Shown piece by piece: positions 24,395 to 32,908 of a stretch of DNA of 39,284 nt. Within the stretch, counting starts at the first letter, position 1. Each line of letters starts with the position of its first letter. This stretch comes from Polaromonas sp. Lineage in GTDB: Bacteria; Pseudomonadota; Gammaproteobacteria; Burkholderiales; Burkholderiaceae_C. The DNA is taken from NCBI RefSeq assembly GCF_010365105.1, contig NZ_JAAFGZ010000032.1, forward strand, positions 1 to 39,284. The letters are read 5' to 3'. Below the pieces are notes generated by a model. The model did not search any database, had not been told where the DNA came from, and worked only from the letters and a program-made list of their open reading frames with translations. Both the position numbers and the translations under genes were made by a program.

Positions 24395-25732
24395 GAGTGG
24401 CAGACAGTAGAAATTGGTTCTCTATGTCTTGGCATTTACGATGGCCCTCACGCCACACCAAAAAAGACAGCAGCTGGTCCTATATTTCTTGGAATTTCTT
24501 CGCTCAACGATGGGCAATTAAACCTTTCCGAGCTTGAGTACCTGTCAGAAGAGGATTTTGCGAAATGGACGAAGCGTGTTGTTCCGCAAGCTGGCGACAT
24601 CGTTTTTTCCTACGAAACGCGGCTTGGACAGGTCGCTGTAATTCCTGCTGGATTACGCTGCTGCCTTGGGCGTCGTATGGCCCTCATGCGAGTTGATCCA
24701 GCCAAAGTTATTTCTGATTACCTTCTTTACGCCTACCTCAGCCCAGACTTCCAAGAGGTTATTCGGCAGAGAACAATTCACGGTAGCACCGTTGATCGAA
24801 TCCCACTTGTTGAGTTCGGCACATTTCCAATATCAGTCCCTCCTTTGGACGTGCAGAAAGAGGCCGTTGGGATCCTTCGCGCCCTCGACGACCGCATTAC
24901 CCTCCTGCGCGAAACCAACACTACGCTTGAAGCCATCGCGCAGGCGCTGTTCAAGTCGTGGTTTGTCGATTTCGACCCCGTGCGCGCCAAGATGGAAGGC
25001 CGCCCCCCCGAAGGCATGGACGAGGCCACGGCGGCGCTGTTTCCGGATGGGTTTGAGGAGTCGGCGTTGGGGTTGGTGCCGAGGGGGTGGCAGCCAAATA
25101 CATTGATCAAGCTAACTGCCGAATACGGTGGGCGTCTCCAAACTGGTCCGTTCGGCAGTCAGCTTCATGCCTCCGATTACGTAGAAGATGGTATCCCCGT
25201 GGTGATGCCGAAAGACATCAAGGATCGGCGTGCCACAACGGATACGGTGGCAAGAATCCGCCTGTTCGATGCCGAGCGGCTTGCGCGTCATCAATTGATG
25301 AAAGGCGATATTGTTTTCAGCCGTCGGGGCGATGTTGAGCGACACGCCTTGATCAGCGAACGGGAAGTCGGATGGATTTGCGGAACTGGGTGCTTGCTGC
25401 TTAGGCCGGGGACTGCATGGATATCTCCCACCTTTCTTTCCATGGTGCTGGATGCACCGCAAGCACGAACTTGGTTAGTTCAACATGCTGTTGGAGCAAC
25501 AATGCCCAACATTAACACTGCCATTCTTGGGTCGGTCCCAGTGTTATTGCCACCCGATGGTGTTTTATCGGCGTTTGAAGAAGTCATATCCACTACCGAG
25601 GCGCAACGAAGTCAAAATTCGTCGATGGCCGAAACCCTCGCCACCCTGCGCGACACGCTGCTCCCGCGCCTGATTTCAGGCCAGCTGCGGCTGCCCGACG
25701 CCGAATCCGAACCCCTGGAGCTTGCCGCATGA
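24386..25732 (+). CDS. hsdS: Type I restriction-modification specificity subunit
   Basis: This 448-residue HsdS has two target recognition domains, each reading half of the bipartite DNA site. TRD1 spans about residues 1-160, ending PLVEFGTFPISVPPLDVQKEAVGIL. The central conserved helix is at about 165-200 (LDDRITLLRETNTTLEAIAQALFKSWFVDFDPVRAKMEG). TRD2 spans about 225-395 and the second helix closes the protein (LATLRDTLLPRLISGQL). The TRDs are more AT-rich than the helices and flanking genes, as expected if recognition domains have been exchanged. The start overlaps the DUF1016 stop (ATGA), and its own TGA overlaps the ATG of the next gene. Confidence 0.94.
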   Translation: MSSEWQTVEIGSLCLGIYDGPHATPKKTAAGPIFLGISSLNDGQLNLSELEYLSEEDFAKWTKRVVPQAGDIVFSYETRLGQVAVIPAGLRCCLGRRMALMRVDPAKVISDYLLYAYLSPDFQEVIRQRTIHGSTVDRIPLVEFGTFPISVPPLDVQKEAVGILRALDDRITLLRETNTTLEAIAQALFKSWFVDFDPVRAKMEGRPPEGMDEATAALFPDGFEESALGLVPRGWQPNTLIKLTAEYGGRLQTGPFGSQLHASDYVEDGIPVVMPKDIKDRRATTDTVARIRLFDAERLARHQLMKGDIVFSRRGDVERHALISEREVGWICGTGCLLLRPGTAWISPTFLSMVLDAPQARTWLVQHAVGATMPNINTAILGSVPVLLPPDGVLSAFEEVISTTEAQRSQNSSMAETLATLRDTLLPRLISGQLRLPDAESEPLELAA

Positions 25733-26124
25733 ACGCCTTCAAAACCTTCTCGATCACCCTCCTCATGGCCTGCGCGCCGTATGCCGCCAGCGCCCAGGAC
25801 GCCGGGCTGAGCAAGCAGCACGCCGCCTGCATGAACCAGTCCGGCGGCACGACGATGGGCATGATCGAGTGCATCACCGCCGAGACGCAGCGCCAGGATG
25901 CGCGCCTGAACAAAGCCTATAAGGCCGTCATGGCCGATCTGTCGCCGGCGCGCAAGAAGCAGTTGCTTGAAGCGCAGCGCGCCTGGATCAAGTTTCGCGA
26001 TGCCAACTGCGCTTTCTATGACGACCCGGACGGCGGCACCCTGGCGCGCGTCAATGCCAACGACTGCATGCTGACGGCCACCGCAGAGCGCGCGCGTGAG
26101 CTGGAAAGCTTCAAGCAGCCATAA
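25729..26124 (+). CDS. LprI-like (DUF1311) secreted protein
   Basis: This 131-residue protein has an N-terminal signal peptide (MNAFKTFSITLLMACAPYAASAQ). The mature domain belongs to the DUF1311/LprI family, some members of which inhibit lysozyme. It has four cysteines (AACMNQ, IECIT, NCAFYDD, NDCMLTAT) suited to two disulfides, and the family stretch LLEAQRAWIKFRDANC. It starts inside the hsdS stop (ATGA), so it is translationally coupled to a restriction operon although it should act in the periplasm. That position is odd: either it hitch-hiked by insertion or it has a role with the defence locus. The family is clear; the function in this place is unknown. Confidence 0.85.
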   Translation: MNAFKTFSITLLMACAPYAASAQDAGLSKQHAACMNQSGGTTMGMIECITAETQRQDARLNKAYKAVMADLSPARKKQLLEAQRAWIKFRDANCAFYDDPDGGTLARVNANDCMLTATAERARELESFKQP

Positions 26125-26145
26125 GGACTGGGCGTCACCCACGCA

Positions 26146-26215
26146 TTTTGCTATTTATTTAATAGCTGCTTTTGACCGTCCTTATTGCGCAAACGCCCTA
26201 TTTGATATGTATTTA
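26146..26215 (-). repeat. Family-type intergenic repeat, copy B
   Basis: This block lies downstream of the LprI-like gene and is inverted relative to copy A (12311-12380). Read on the minus strand it holds ATATCAAATAGGGCG, TTGCGCAA and AAGCAGCTATT in the same order as copy A. The sequence between and around these cores differs. Confidence 0.5.
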
Positions 26216-26284
26216 GCCGCTTGACCGATCAAGGCAGCGCCTGAAAAGGGCAAAAGCTGTTTTTTTAGACAGATAGCTGTCGTC

Positions 26285-26354
26285 GTGTATAAAAAATCGG
26301 ATTTCCTATACACATGGCGTGTAATGTGCATAGAAATCGCTTTTTCCTATACCT
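26285..26354 (+). promoter_or_regulatory. Two tandem palindromic operator candidates upstream of fic
   Basis: Site 1 is GTGTATA-N15-TATACAC (26285-26313) and site 2 is GTGCATA-N15-TATACCT (26326-26354). They have the same 7-15-7 architecture and similar spacers (AAATCGG/AAATCGC, then TTTTCC). They are offset by 41 bases, about four helical turns, and end 30 bases before the fic start. This suggests a dimeric regulator binding twice on one face and repressing fic and hsdR. Confidence 0.6.
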
Positions 26355-26384
26355 ATTGCTCTTTGACCTGATCCACTTTTCGCC

Positions 26385-27458
26385 ATGCACCCTTTAGAAG
26401 CCCTTGACCCTGCCCGCTTTGACACGCCCGTCATCCTCAAGCGTCTGGCCAGCAGCAGCCGCGCGCTTGCCGAGCTGAAGGGCGTCGCGGCGTCCATTCC
26501 CAACCAGGGCATTTTGATCAACACGCTGGGCCTGCAAGAGGCCAAGGACAGCTCGGAGATTGAAAACATCGTCACCACGCACGACGAGTTGTTCAAGGAC
26601 GATGTGCTGCCCGAAGGCTTTGCCAGCCCGGCCGCCAAAGAGGTGCTGCGCTACCGCCAGGCCTTGCGTGTCGGGTTTGAGCAGGTGCGCGCCAGCGGCT
26701 TGATCACGACCAATCACCTCATCACGATTCAGGCCGAACTGGAGCGCAACAACGCCGGGTTTCGCAGGCTGCCCGGCACAGCGCTTAAGGATGGCGCGGG
26801 GCGCACGGTGTACACGCCGCCCCAAGACCCGGCCGAGATCGTGCGGTTGATGAGCGAACTGGAGCGCTTTGTGAACGATGACAGCTTGTTTCCAGCCGAC
26901 CCGCTGATCAAGATGGCCTTGATTCACCACCAGTTCGAGAGCATCCATCCGTTTTATGACGGCAACGGGCGCACCGGGCGCATTCTGAATGTGCTGTATC
27001 TGGTCAACCAGGGCTTGCTGGACATTCCGGTGCTGTACCTGAGCAATTACATCGTGCGCACCAAGGCCAGCTACTACCGGCTGCTGCAAGCCGCGCGCGA
27101 TGACGATGCCTGGGAAGACTGGGTGGTGTATCTGCTCACCGCCGTCGAGGTGACGGCGCGCCAGACCATTGCCACGGTCAACGACATCAAGGCAGCGCTG
27201 TTCGACTACAAGCACCGCATCCGCGCGGGCTACAAGTTCTACAGCCAGGATTTGATCAACAACCTGTTCATGCACCCGTACACCAAGATCGAGTTCGTGC
27301 AGCGTGACCTGAAGGTGTCGCGCCTGACCGCGACCAAATACATGGACGCGCTGGCAGCGGGCGGCTTTGTGAATAAGCAAAAGATGGGGCGGGCCAATTA
27401 CTACGTCAACCCGGTGCTGTCGGCCATCCTGACGCGCGCGCCCGCCATTGAGGCATGA
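26385..27458 (+). CDS. Fic-domain protein (AMPylator-type), self-inhibited class
   Basis: This 357-residue Fic protein transfers AMP, or another nucleotide part, to a target hydroxyl. The active-site loop [12 protein letters not shown] is at about 188-199. An N-terminal inhibitory motif (S/T)xxxE(G/N) is present as SSEIEN (56-61), placing it in the class whose inhibitory helix is N-terminal within the same chain. The family N-terminus [22 protein letters not shown] and a C-terminal winged helix ([20 protein letters not shown]) are complete. The wing may bind the palindromes upstream. It lies between hsdS and hsdR, seven bases before the hsdR start, so it is expressed with the nuclease subunit. 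Its target is unknown. Confidence 0.92.
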   Translation: MHPLEALDPARFDTPVILKRLASSSRALAELKGVAASIPNQGILINTLGLQEAKDSSEIENIVTTHDELFKDDVLPEGFASPAAKEVLRYRQALRVGFEQVRASGLITTNHLITIQAELERNNAGFRRLPGTALKDGAGRTVYTPPQDPAEIVRLMSELERFVNDDSLFPADPLIKMALIHHQFESIHPFYDGNGRTGRILNVLYLVNQGLLDIPVLYLSNYIVRTKASYYRLLQAARDDDAWEDWVVYLLTAVEVTARQTIATVNDIKAALFDYKHRIRAGYKFYSQDLINNLFMHPYTKIEFVQRDLKVSRLTATKYMDALAAGGFVNKQKMGRANYYVNPVLSAILTRAPAIEA

Positions 27459-27465
27459 AACCCAC

Positions 27466-30400
27466 ATGACCGAAGACCAATTAGAACAAGAGGCGTTGGG
27501 CTGGTTGCAGGACGTGGGCTACACCCACCGCTACGGCCCAGACATGGCACCCGACGGCACCACGCCCGAGCGCACCAATTACCGTCAGACTTTGCTGCCG
27601 TTTCGGCTACGCGAGGCCATCAACAAGCTCAACCCCGACATTCCGACCGCCGCCCGCGAAGATGCGTTCAAACAGGTAATGGACCTGGGGATTCCGGCGC
27701 TGTTGGCGGCCAACTGGCATTTCCACAAGCTGCTGGTGGGCGGCGTGCCGGTGCTGTACCAAAAGGACGGCGAAACGCGGGGCGACTTCGTGCGGCTGAT
27801 TGACTGGCGCCAGCCCGCACGCAACGAATGGCTGGCGGTCAACCAGTTCACCATCAAGGGGCCGAAACACACGCGCCGGCCCGACATCATCCTGTTCGTC
27901 AACGGCCTGCCGCTGGTGCTGATCGAGCTGAAGAATCCGGCCGACGAGAAGGCCGATGTCTGGAAAGCCTACGACCAGATCCAAACCTATAAAGAGCAGA
28001 TTCCGGACGTGTTCCAGACCAACGAAATCCTGGTGATCTCGGACGGCACCGAGGCGCTGCTGGGGTCGCTGTCCGCCGACCCGGAGCGCTTCATGGCCTG
28101 GCGCACCATTGACGGCGTCACGCTGGACCCGCTGGGCGAATTCAACGAGCTTCAGACGCTGGTGCGCGGCGTGCTGGCGCCTGAGTACCTGCTGGACTAC
28201 CTGCGCTACTTCGTGCTGTTCGAGGACGACGGCACGCTGGTCAAGAAAATTGCCGGCTATCACCAGTTCCATGCCGTGCGCCTGGCGATCGACCGGGTCA
28301 TCGAGGCCTCGCGCCCGGGCGGCGCGCCAGCGGTCAAGGGCAAGGGCGGCGTGGTCTGGCACACCCAGGGCAGCGGCAAAAGCATCACCATGACCTGCTT
28401 TGCCGCCCGGGTGATGCAGGAACCCGCGATGGAGAACCCGACCATCGTGGTGATCACGGACCGCAACGACCTGGACGGCCAGCTGTTTGGCGTGTTCAGC
28501 CTGGCGCAAGACCTGCTGCGCGAGCAGCCGGTGCAGGTCAGCACCCGGCAAGACTTGCGCACCAAGCTGGCCAACCGGCCTTCGGGCGGCATCGTCTTTG
28601 CCACCATCCAGAAGTTCATGCCGGGCGAGGACGAGGATTTCTTTCCGGTGCTGTCGGGGCGCCGAAACATCGTGGTGATTGCCGATGAGGCACACCGCAC
28701 GCAATACGGCTTTGAAGCCAAGCTTAAAGTACGAAATATGCCTTTTCCGCAGGCAGGGCGTGCGCTTACAGCTATGAATGTTGTAGCGACTGGCGATGGT
28801 GAACCCACGCCGCACCGGGCTGAACTGGCCCCGCCAGACTACGCTGTGGACGGTGTGGTCGAGCGCTACCAGGTGGGTTATGCACAGCACCTGCGCGATG
28901 CGCTGCCCAATGCCACCTTTGTCGCCTTCACCGGCACGCCGGTCAGCGGCGAAGACCGCGACACCCGGGCGGTGTTTGGCGACTACATCCATGTGTACGA
29001 CATGCAGCAGGCGCAGGAAGACGGCGCCACGGTGGCGATTTATTACGAGTCGCGTCTGGCCAAGCTGCGCCTGAAGGACGCCGACCTGCCGCTGCTTGAC
29101 GACGAAGTGGATGAGCTGGCCGAGGATGAAGAAGACAGCGCCCAGGCCAAACTCAAAAGTCGCTGGGCAGCGCTGGAGAAGGTGGTGGGCGCCGAACCGC
29201 GCGTGGCCAGCGTGGCAGCCGACCTGGTCGCGCACTTCGAGGCCCGGGCCACTGCCCAAACCGGCAAGGCCATGATCGTGGCCATGAGCCGGGACATCTG
29301 CGTGCATCTTTACAACGAAATCATCAAGCTGCGCCCGGACTGGCATGATGCCGACCCCGAAAAAGGCGCGATCAAGATCGTGATGACGGGGTCTGTCAGC
29401 GACAAGGCCCTGCTGCGCCCTCACATCTACAGCGGCCAGGTCAAAAAGCGCCTGGAAAAGCGGTTCAAAGACCCGGCCGACCCGCTGCGCCTGGTGATCG
29501 TGCGCGACATGTGGCTCACCGGCTTTGACGCGCCCTGCGTGCACACGCTGTACGTGGACAAGCCCATGAAAGGCCACAACCTGATGCAGGCGATTGCCCG
29601 GGTCAACCGGGTGTTCAAGGACAAGCAGGGCGGCCTGGTGGTCGACTACATCGGCATCGGCAGCGAGCTGAAGGCGGCGATGAAGGAATACACCAACTCC
29701 AAAGGCCGGGGCCGCCCCACGGTGGACGCCTACGAAGCCTACAGCGTGCTGATGGAAAAGATCGACGTGCTGCGCGCCATGCTGCATGGCTTTGACTACA
29801 GCGGCTTCCTGACCGGCGGCCACAAGGCGTTGGCGGGTGCGGCCAACCATGTGCTGGACATCAAGTCGAACAACAAAGACAGCAAGCGTGACGGCAAGAA
29901 ACGTTTTGCCGACCTTGCATTGGAAATGAGCAAGGCCTTCTCACTGTGCTGCACGCTGGACGAGGCCAAGTTGGTGCGCGAGGAAGTGGCGTTCCTGCAG
30001 GGCGTCAAGGTGATTCTGACCAAGAAGGACGCGACGGCAGGCCGGCGCACCGATGAGCAGCGCGAGCTGGCCATCCGGCAGATCATCAGCCAGGCGGTGG
30101 TGTCCGACAGCGTGGTGGACATCTTTGACGCCGTCGGGCTGGAAAAGCCGAATATCGGTCTGCTCGACGACGAGTTTCTGTCACAGGTACGCAACCTGCC
30201 CGAGCGCAACCTGGCGGTCGAGCTGCTGGAGCGCTTGCTGGAGGGTGAGATCAAAGCCAAGTTCGCCTCCAACGTGGTGCAGGACCGCAAGTTCAGCGAG
30301 ATGCTCGCCGGCGTGATCGCTCGCTACCAAAACAGGAGCATTGAAACCGCGCAGGTCATGGAGGAATTGCTGGAGATGGCCAGAAAGTTCCGGGAGGCAA

Positions 30401-30708
30401 CATCACGCGGGCAAACGTTGGGCTTGTCTGATGACGAAGTCCGCTTTTACGATGCATTGGTCAATAACGAGTCGGCCGTGCGCGAGCTGACCGACGAGAC
30501 ACTCAAGAAAATCGCCCACGAGCTCACCGAAAACCTGCGCCAGAACCTGGGTGTGGACTGGTCAGAGCGCGAAAGCGTGCGCGCCAAGCTGCGGCTGATG
30601 GTCAAGCGCATTCTGCGCAAGTACAAGTACCCGCCGGACCTGCAGGATGCGGCGGTGGAGCTGGTGCTGCAGCAGGCACAGGCGTTGGGAGAAAGTTGGA
30701 CGGAGTGA
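27466..30708 (+). CDS. hsdR: Type I restriction-modification nuclease/translocase subunit
   Basis: This 1080-residue HsdR cuts unmodified DNA after ATP-driven translocation. The N-terminal nuclease has [21 protein letters not shown] (PD-ExK). The helicase has [11 protein letters not shown] (Walker A), [11 protein letters not shown] (DEAH, about 406-412) and FTGTPVS, followed by the second RecA domain ([15 protein letters not shown]) and a helical C-terminus that docks on HsdM. Between DEAH and FTGTP, residues about 420-466 form an unusual stretch ([21 protein letters not shown]...) coded by lower-GC DNA that resembles the intergenic repeat. The ATG at 27466 was chosen over a TTG at 27448. No frame break is seen, so it may be active. 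Confidence 0.94.
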   Translation: MTEDQLEQEALGWLQDVGYTHRYGPDMAPDGTTPERTNYRQTLLPFRLREAINKLNPDIPTAAREDAFKQVMDLGIPALLAANWHFHKLLVGGVPVLYQKDGETRGDFVRLIDWRQPARNEWLAVNQFTIKGPKHTRRPDIILFVNGLPLVLIELKNPADEKADVWKAYDQIQTYKEQIPDVFQTNEILVISDGTEALLGSLSADPERFMAWRTIDGVTLDPLGEFNELQTLVRGVLAPEYLLDYLRYFVLFEDDGTLVKKIAGYHQFHAVRLAIDRVIEASRPGGAPAVKGKGGVVWHTQGSGKSITMTCFAARVMQEPAMENPTIVVITDRNDLDGQLFGVFSLAQDLLREQPVQVSTRQDLRTKLANRPSGGIVFATIQKFMPGEDEDFFPVLSGRRNIVVIADEAHRTQYGFEAKLKVRNMPFPQAGRALTAMNVVATGDGEPTPHRAELAPPDYAVDGVVERYQVGYAQHLRDALPNATFVAFTGTPVSGEDRDTRAVFGDYIHVYDMQQAQEDGATVAIYYESRLAKLRLKDADLPLLDDEVDELAEDEEDSAQAKLKSRWAALEKVVGAEPRVASVAADLVAHFEARATAQTGKAMIVAMSRDICVHLYNEIIKLRPDWHDADPEKGAIKIVMTGSVSDKALLRPHIYSGQVKKRLEKRFKDPADPLRLVIVRDMWLTGFDAPCVHTLYVDKPMKGHNLMQAIARVNRVFKDKQGGLVVDYIGIGSELKAAMKEYTNSKGRGRPTVDAYEAYSVLMEKIDVLRAMLHGFDYSGFLTGGHKALAGAANHVLDIKSNNKDSKRDGKKRFADLALEMSKAFSLCCTLDEAKLVREEVAFLQGVKVILTKKDATAGRRTDEQRELAIRQIISQAVVSDSVVDIFDAVGLEKPNIGLLDDEFLSQVRNLPERNLAVELLERLLEGEIKAKFASNVVQDRKFSEMLAGVIARYQNRSIETAQVMEELLEMARKFREATSRGQTLGLSDDEVRFYDALVNNESAVRELTDETLKKIAHELTENLRQNLGVDWSERESVRAKLRLMVKRILRKYKYPPDLQDAAVELVLQQAQALGESWTE
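28722..28790 (+). repeat. Probable family-type repeat inserted in frame within hsdR (copy C)
   Basis: The stretch includes ATGCCTTTTCCGC, GGGCGTGCGC and TTACAGCTAT-GAATG in the same order as copy A, with lower GC than the rest of hsdR. It keeps the reading frame open and lies in a surface-type segment between the DEAH motif and the FTGTP motif. Confidence 0.45.
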
Positions 30709-30732
30709 CCAAACGAGGCACATGCAGCTGAG

Positions 30733-31256
30733 TCAAATTTGAGAAAAGGTGTGGGTTCCCGATGCGCAATAGCGCTTGACCGTCGCCAGCGAAACGCCCC
30801 AGTGCGCTGCAGTCTTGGCCAGGCTCGCGCCGCCCTCGGGTCGCCAGCGGGCCACCTCGGTCGCATCAGCTTTTAGTGGACGCCCCAGGCTTTCCTTGCC
30901 ACGGTGTGTCAGGCCCGTGCGTAGAAGCGACTCGCGGGCGACCTGGCGACCGGCAGCCGTGCGCTCGGCGATCCGTTGGCGCTCCATGTCGGCCACCTGA
31001 GCCAGCACCGCCAGGATCAACTCACCGGCGCCCTTGGCCATCACGTCCAGGCCTTGCACATGAACGGCCACGCCCTTGTCGAGCAAATAGCGGACGGTGG
31101 ACTGGACATCCAGAGCATCGCGCCCGAGCCGGTCAACGGCATAAACGTGCAGCGTGTCGCCCTTTCGAATGAAGGCCAGCAGCCTTGCAAAGCCCGGACG
31201 TTTCGCAGCCAGGATGGCCCCGCTCACCCCCACGTCGTCAAACTCCTCAAGAACGC
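30733..31256 (-). pseudogene. Small serine recombinase/resolvase, N-terminally truncated
   Basis: The minus-strand frame from about 31256 reads KVGVLEEFDDVGVSGAILAAKRPGFARLLAFIRKGDTL and then the resolvase stretches VYAVDRLGRDALDV, AQVADMERQRIAERTAAG, GRPLKADATEV and a C-terminal helix-turn-helix (SLAKTAAHWGVSLATVKRYC). The first ATG-like start is at 31233. The first roughly 40 residues, which carry the catalytic serine (YxRVST), are missing because IS5-type sequence begins at the break. The protein could not recombine DNA. It converges on hsdR with a 24-base gap, so it may be the relic that brought or trimmed the restriction island. Confidence 0.8.
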
Positions 31257-31262
31257 CAACTT

Positions 31263-31443
31263 TTCAGCGATGCGCAATGGCAGCGCATCGAGCCGTCAAT
31301 GCCACCTTGCAAAGGCCGCCCGGGCGGGGCGTAAAGGGCGTTTTTCGATGCCCTGCTGTGGATGGCCCGCACGGGCTCGCCCTGGCGCGACCTGCCCGAG
31401 CGGCTAGGAAAATGGAACGTGGTTTACCAGCGCTACGCCGACA
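31263..31443 (+). pseudogene. IS5-family transposase N-terminal fragment
   Basis: Translation gives FSDAQWQRIEPSMPPCKGRPGGA, a TAA stop, then RAFFDALLWMARTGSPWRDLPERLGKWNVVYQRYADN. These are the N-terminal hallmarks of IS5-family (IS427/IS1031-type) transposases. The internal TAA (near 31332) and the loss of the catalytic part make it a relic. It is joined on the left to the broken recombinase and on the right to the 3' end of the kinase gene. Confidence 0.75.
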
Positions 31444-31454
31444 ACGTGTTGGTG

Positions 31455-32750
31455 TCACTGTGCGTAATGCTTGGGAAATAACACACGGAACGTTGTGCCA
31501 ATTCCAGCGGCGGACTCAACTTCGACACTGGCATCAAGCAATTCGCTCAAGCGCTTGACAATCGACAGGCCAATGCCTTCGCCAGGTTTTTGGTGGAGCG
31601 GAGCCATGGATGCTTGCTTCACGACGTCTGCCGGCAATGATGGCTCATCGCCTGAATACGATTCGGCCTCAGCCTGGTGCATCATCTGCGCGCCAGCCTC
31701 AAACGAAGCGGTCAGTGGGCTGGCAGGCCCCTTGTCAAAGCCCGGCCCTGTGTCCTTCACGGACAGTACCCAGCGTTTGACATCGCTGGCCACACTGTCG
31801 TGCCATGCGACAGTGACGCCGCCCTGCTGTGTGTACCTTATGGCGTTGAGCACCAAATTCTGGGCGATCCGCCGAATTTTGACGCTATCTCCGCTGACAA
31901 TAAATGGCGAGGGTCCGCTGAATGTAATCGACAAGCCGCGTTGTTCTGCCATTGCCCTAAGATCGCCAGCAAGCTCGCTCAAGTGTGCCGCAACGTCCAC
32001 TTGGCTCAACTGGAGGCGTTCCTTGCCCGCCTGGAGACGCGCGAAATCCGTCACATCGTCGAGCAGGAGCTTCAACGACGTCACGTTTCGATCGAGCACT
32101 TCCAAGAACTTCGCCTGCGGCAGGCTGGCAATTGGTGCGTGGGAAAGCACGGCCGTTGCCGTGACGACCACGCCAACGTTGCCTCGCAGGTCGTGAGCAG
32201 CTTCGTGCCATAGTTCGGCGCGTTTCTGCTCCAACTCCCGGATGCTTTTTAACGCGTGTTCAAGGTCGTTGACATGGCCGGCAGCTTCGAGCTTCTGGAG
32301 CACGAAGTACTCCCCAATACTTTCACTGAACTCCAATGCGCTCAGTTCAGCCCAAATCCGGCGAGCGTGCGCCATCACCTCATGCTGAAGTTCTGAATGC
32401 TGCCGTGAATAATCTTCCAGTTCGGTCACCACGCATTCGTTTAGGCGGCCAAGTTCCCGTGATACCTCCATCAAGTCGTAGCCTTGTTGCCATCGGTGCA
32501 GACCATGCGCCTTGGCCTGCGAAAAGACAGAGGTTAATACCTCAGGTGACTGCATTTCAAGTTTGGGATCAAGCCGGTGCTCGAAGCTTGTAAGAAGTGC
32601 GGGTATGTGGTCGTTGAGTTGCGCGCGAGGTAGTGAATTCGCCGTAGTCAGAGAGGGATCTCGTTTTACTGCGCTACGCCAGTCGGACAGGATAGCTTCG
32701 CGCCTGTCGCGCAAGTGCACAGCGAGCGCCGCCAATTCAGAATCTATCAA
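31455..32750 (-). CDS. RsbRD-type sensor histidine kinase, orphan
   Basis: This cytosolic kinase (431 residues) has no membrane segment. Residues 1-150 resemble the RsbRD N-terminal sensor (DRREAILSDWRSAVKRDP, GLHRWQQGYDLMEVSRELGRLN). The H-box is HEAAHDLRGN with the phospho-acceptor His186. The ATPase domain has the N-box-like NLVLNAIRYTQQGG, G1 DTGPGF and G2 GEGIGLSIVKRL. No response regulator is adjacent. No ATG fits: the frame opens with TTG at 32750, with GAGGAG about 14 bases before it; an in-frame CTG six bases earlier is better spaced. A segment between G1 and G2 is longer than usual. It may be a stress- or light-type sensor (inference). Confidence 0.85.
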   Translation of the reverse strand: MIDSELAALAVHLRDRREAILSDWRSAVKRDPSLTTANSLPRAQLNDHIPALLTSFEHRLDPKLEMQSPEVLTSVFSQAKAHGLHRWQQGYDLMEVSRELGRLNECVVTELEDYSRQHSELQHEVMAHARRIWAELSALEFSESIGEYFVLQKLEAAGHVNDLEHALKSIRELEQKRAELWHEAAHDLRGNVGVVVTATAVLSHAPIASLPQAKFLEVLDRNVTSLKLLLDDVTDFARLQAGKERLQLSQVDVAAHLSELAGDLRAMAEQRGLSITFSGPSPFIVSGDSVKIRRIAQNLVLNAIRYTQQGGVTVAWHDSVASDVKRWVLSVKDTGPGFDKGPASPLTASFEAGAQMMHQAEAESYSGDEPSLPADVVKQASMAPLHQKPGEGIGLSIVKRLSELLDASVEVESAAGIGTTFRVLFPKHYAQ

Positions 32751-32908
32751 GAACAGGGTTAGGTCTCCTCAGTGAAGCAAGTGAGTCTACATGCCAAGTT
32801 TCGCAGTAAATCTAAATAACCATGTTTGGCTATGATCTTCCCAAACTACCCCCGGGCGGTTCATTTCCATAGCGCCGCGTTACCGACACGTGAGCATCAT
32901 GGTAACCG

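Noticed and set aside
27607..29850. Minus-strand open frame of 747 aa opposite hsdR
   Set aside because: Shadow of hsdR codon use; no motif and low-complexity His/Gly/Ala runs.
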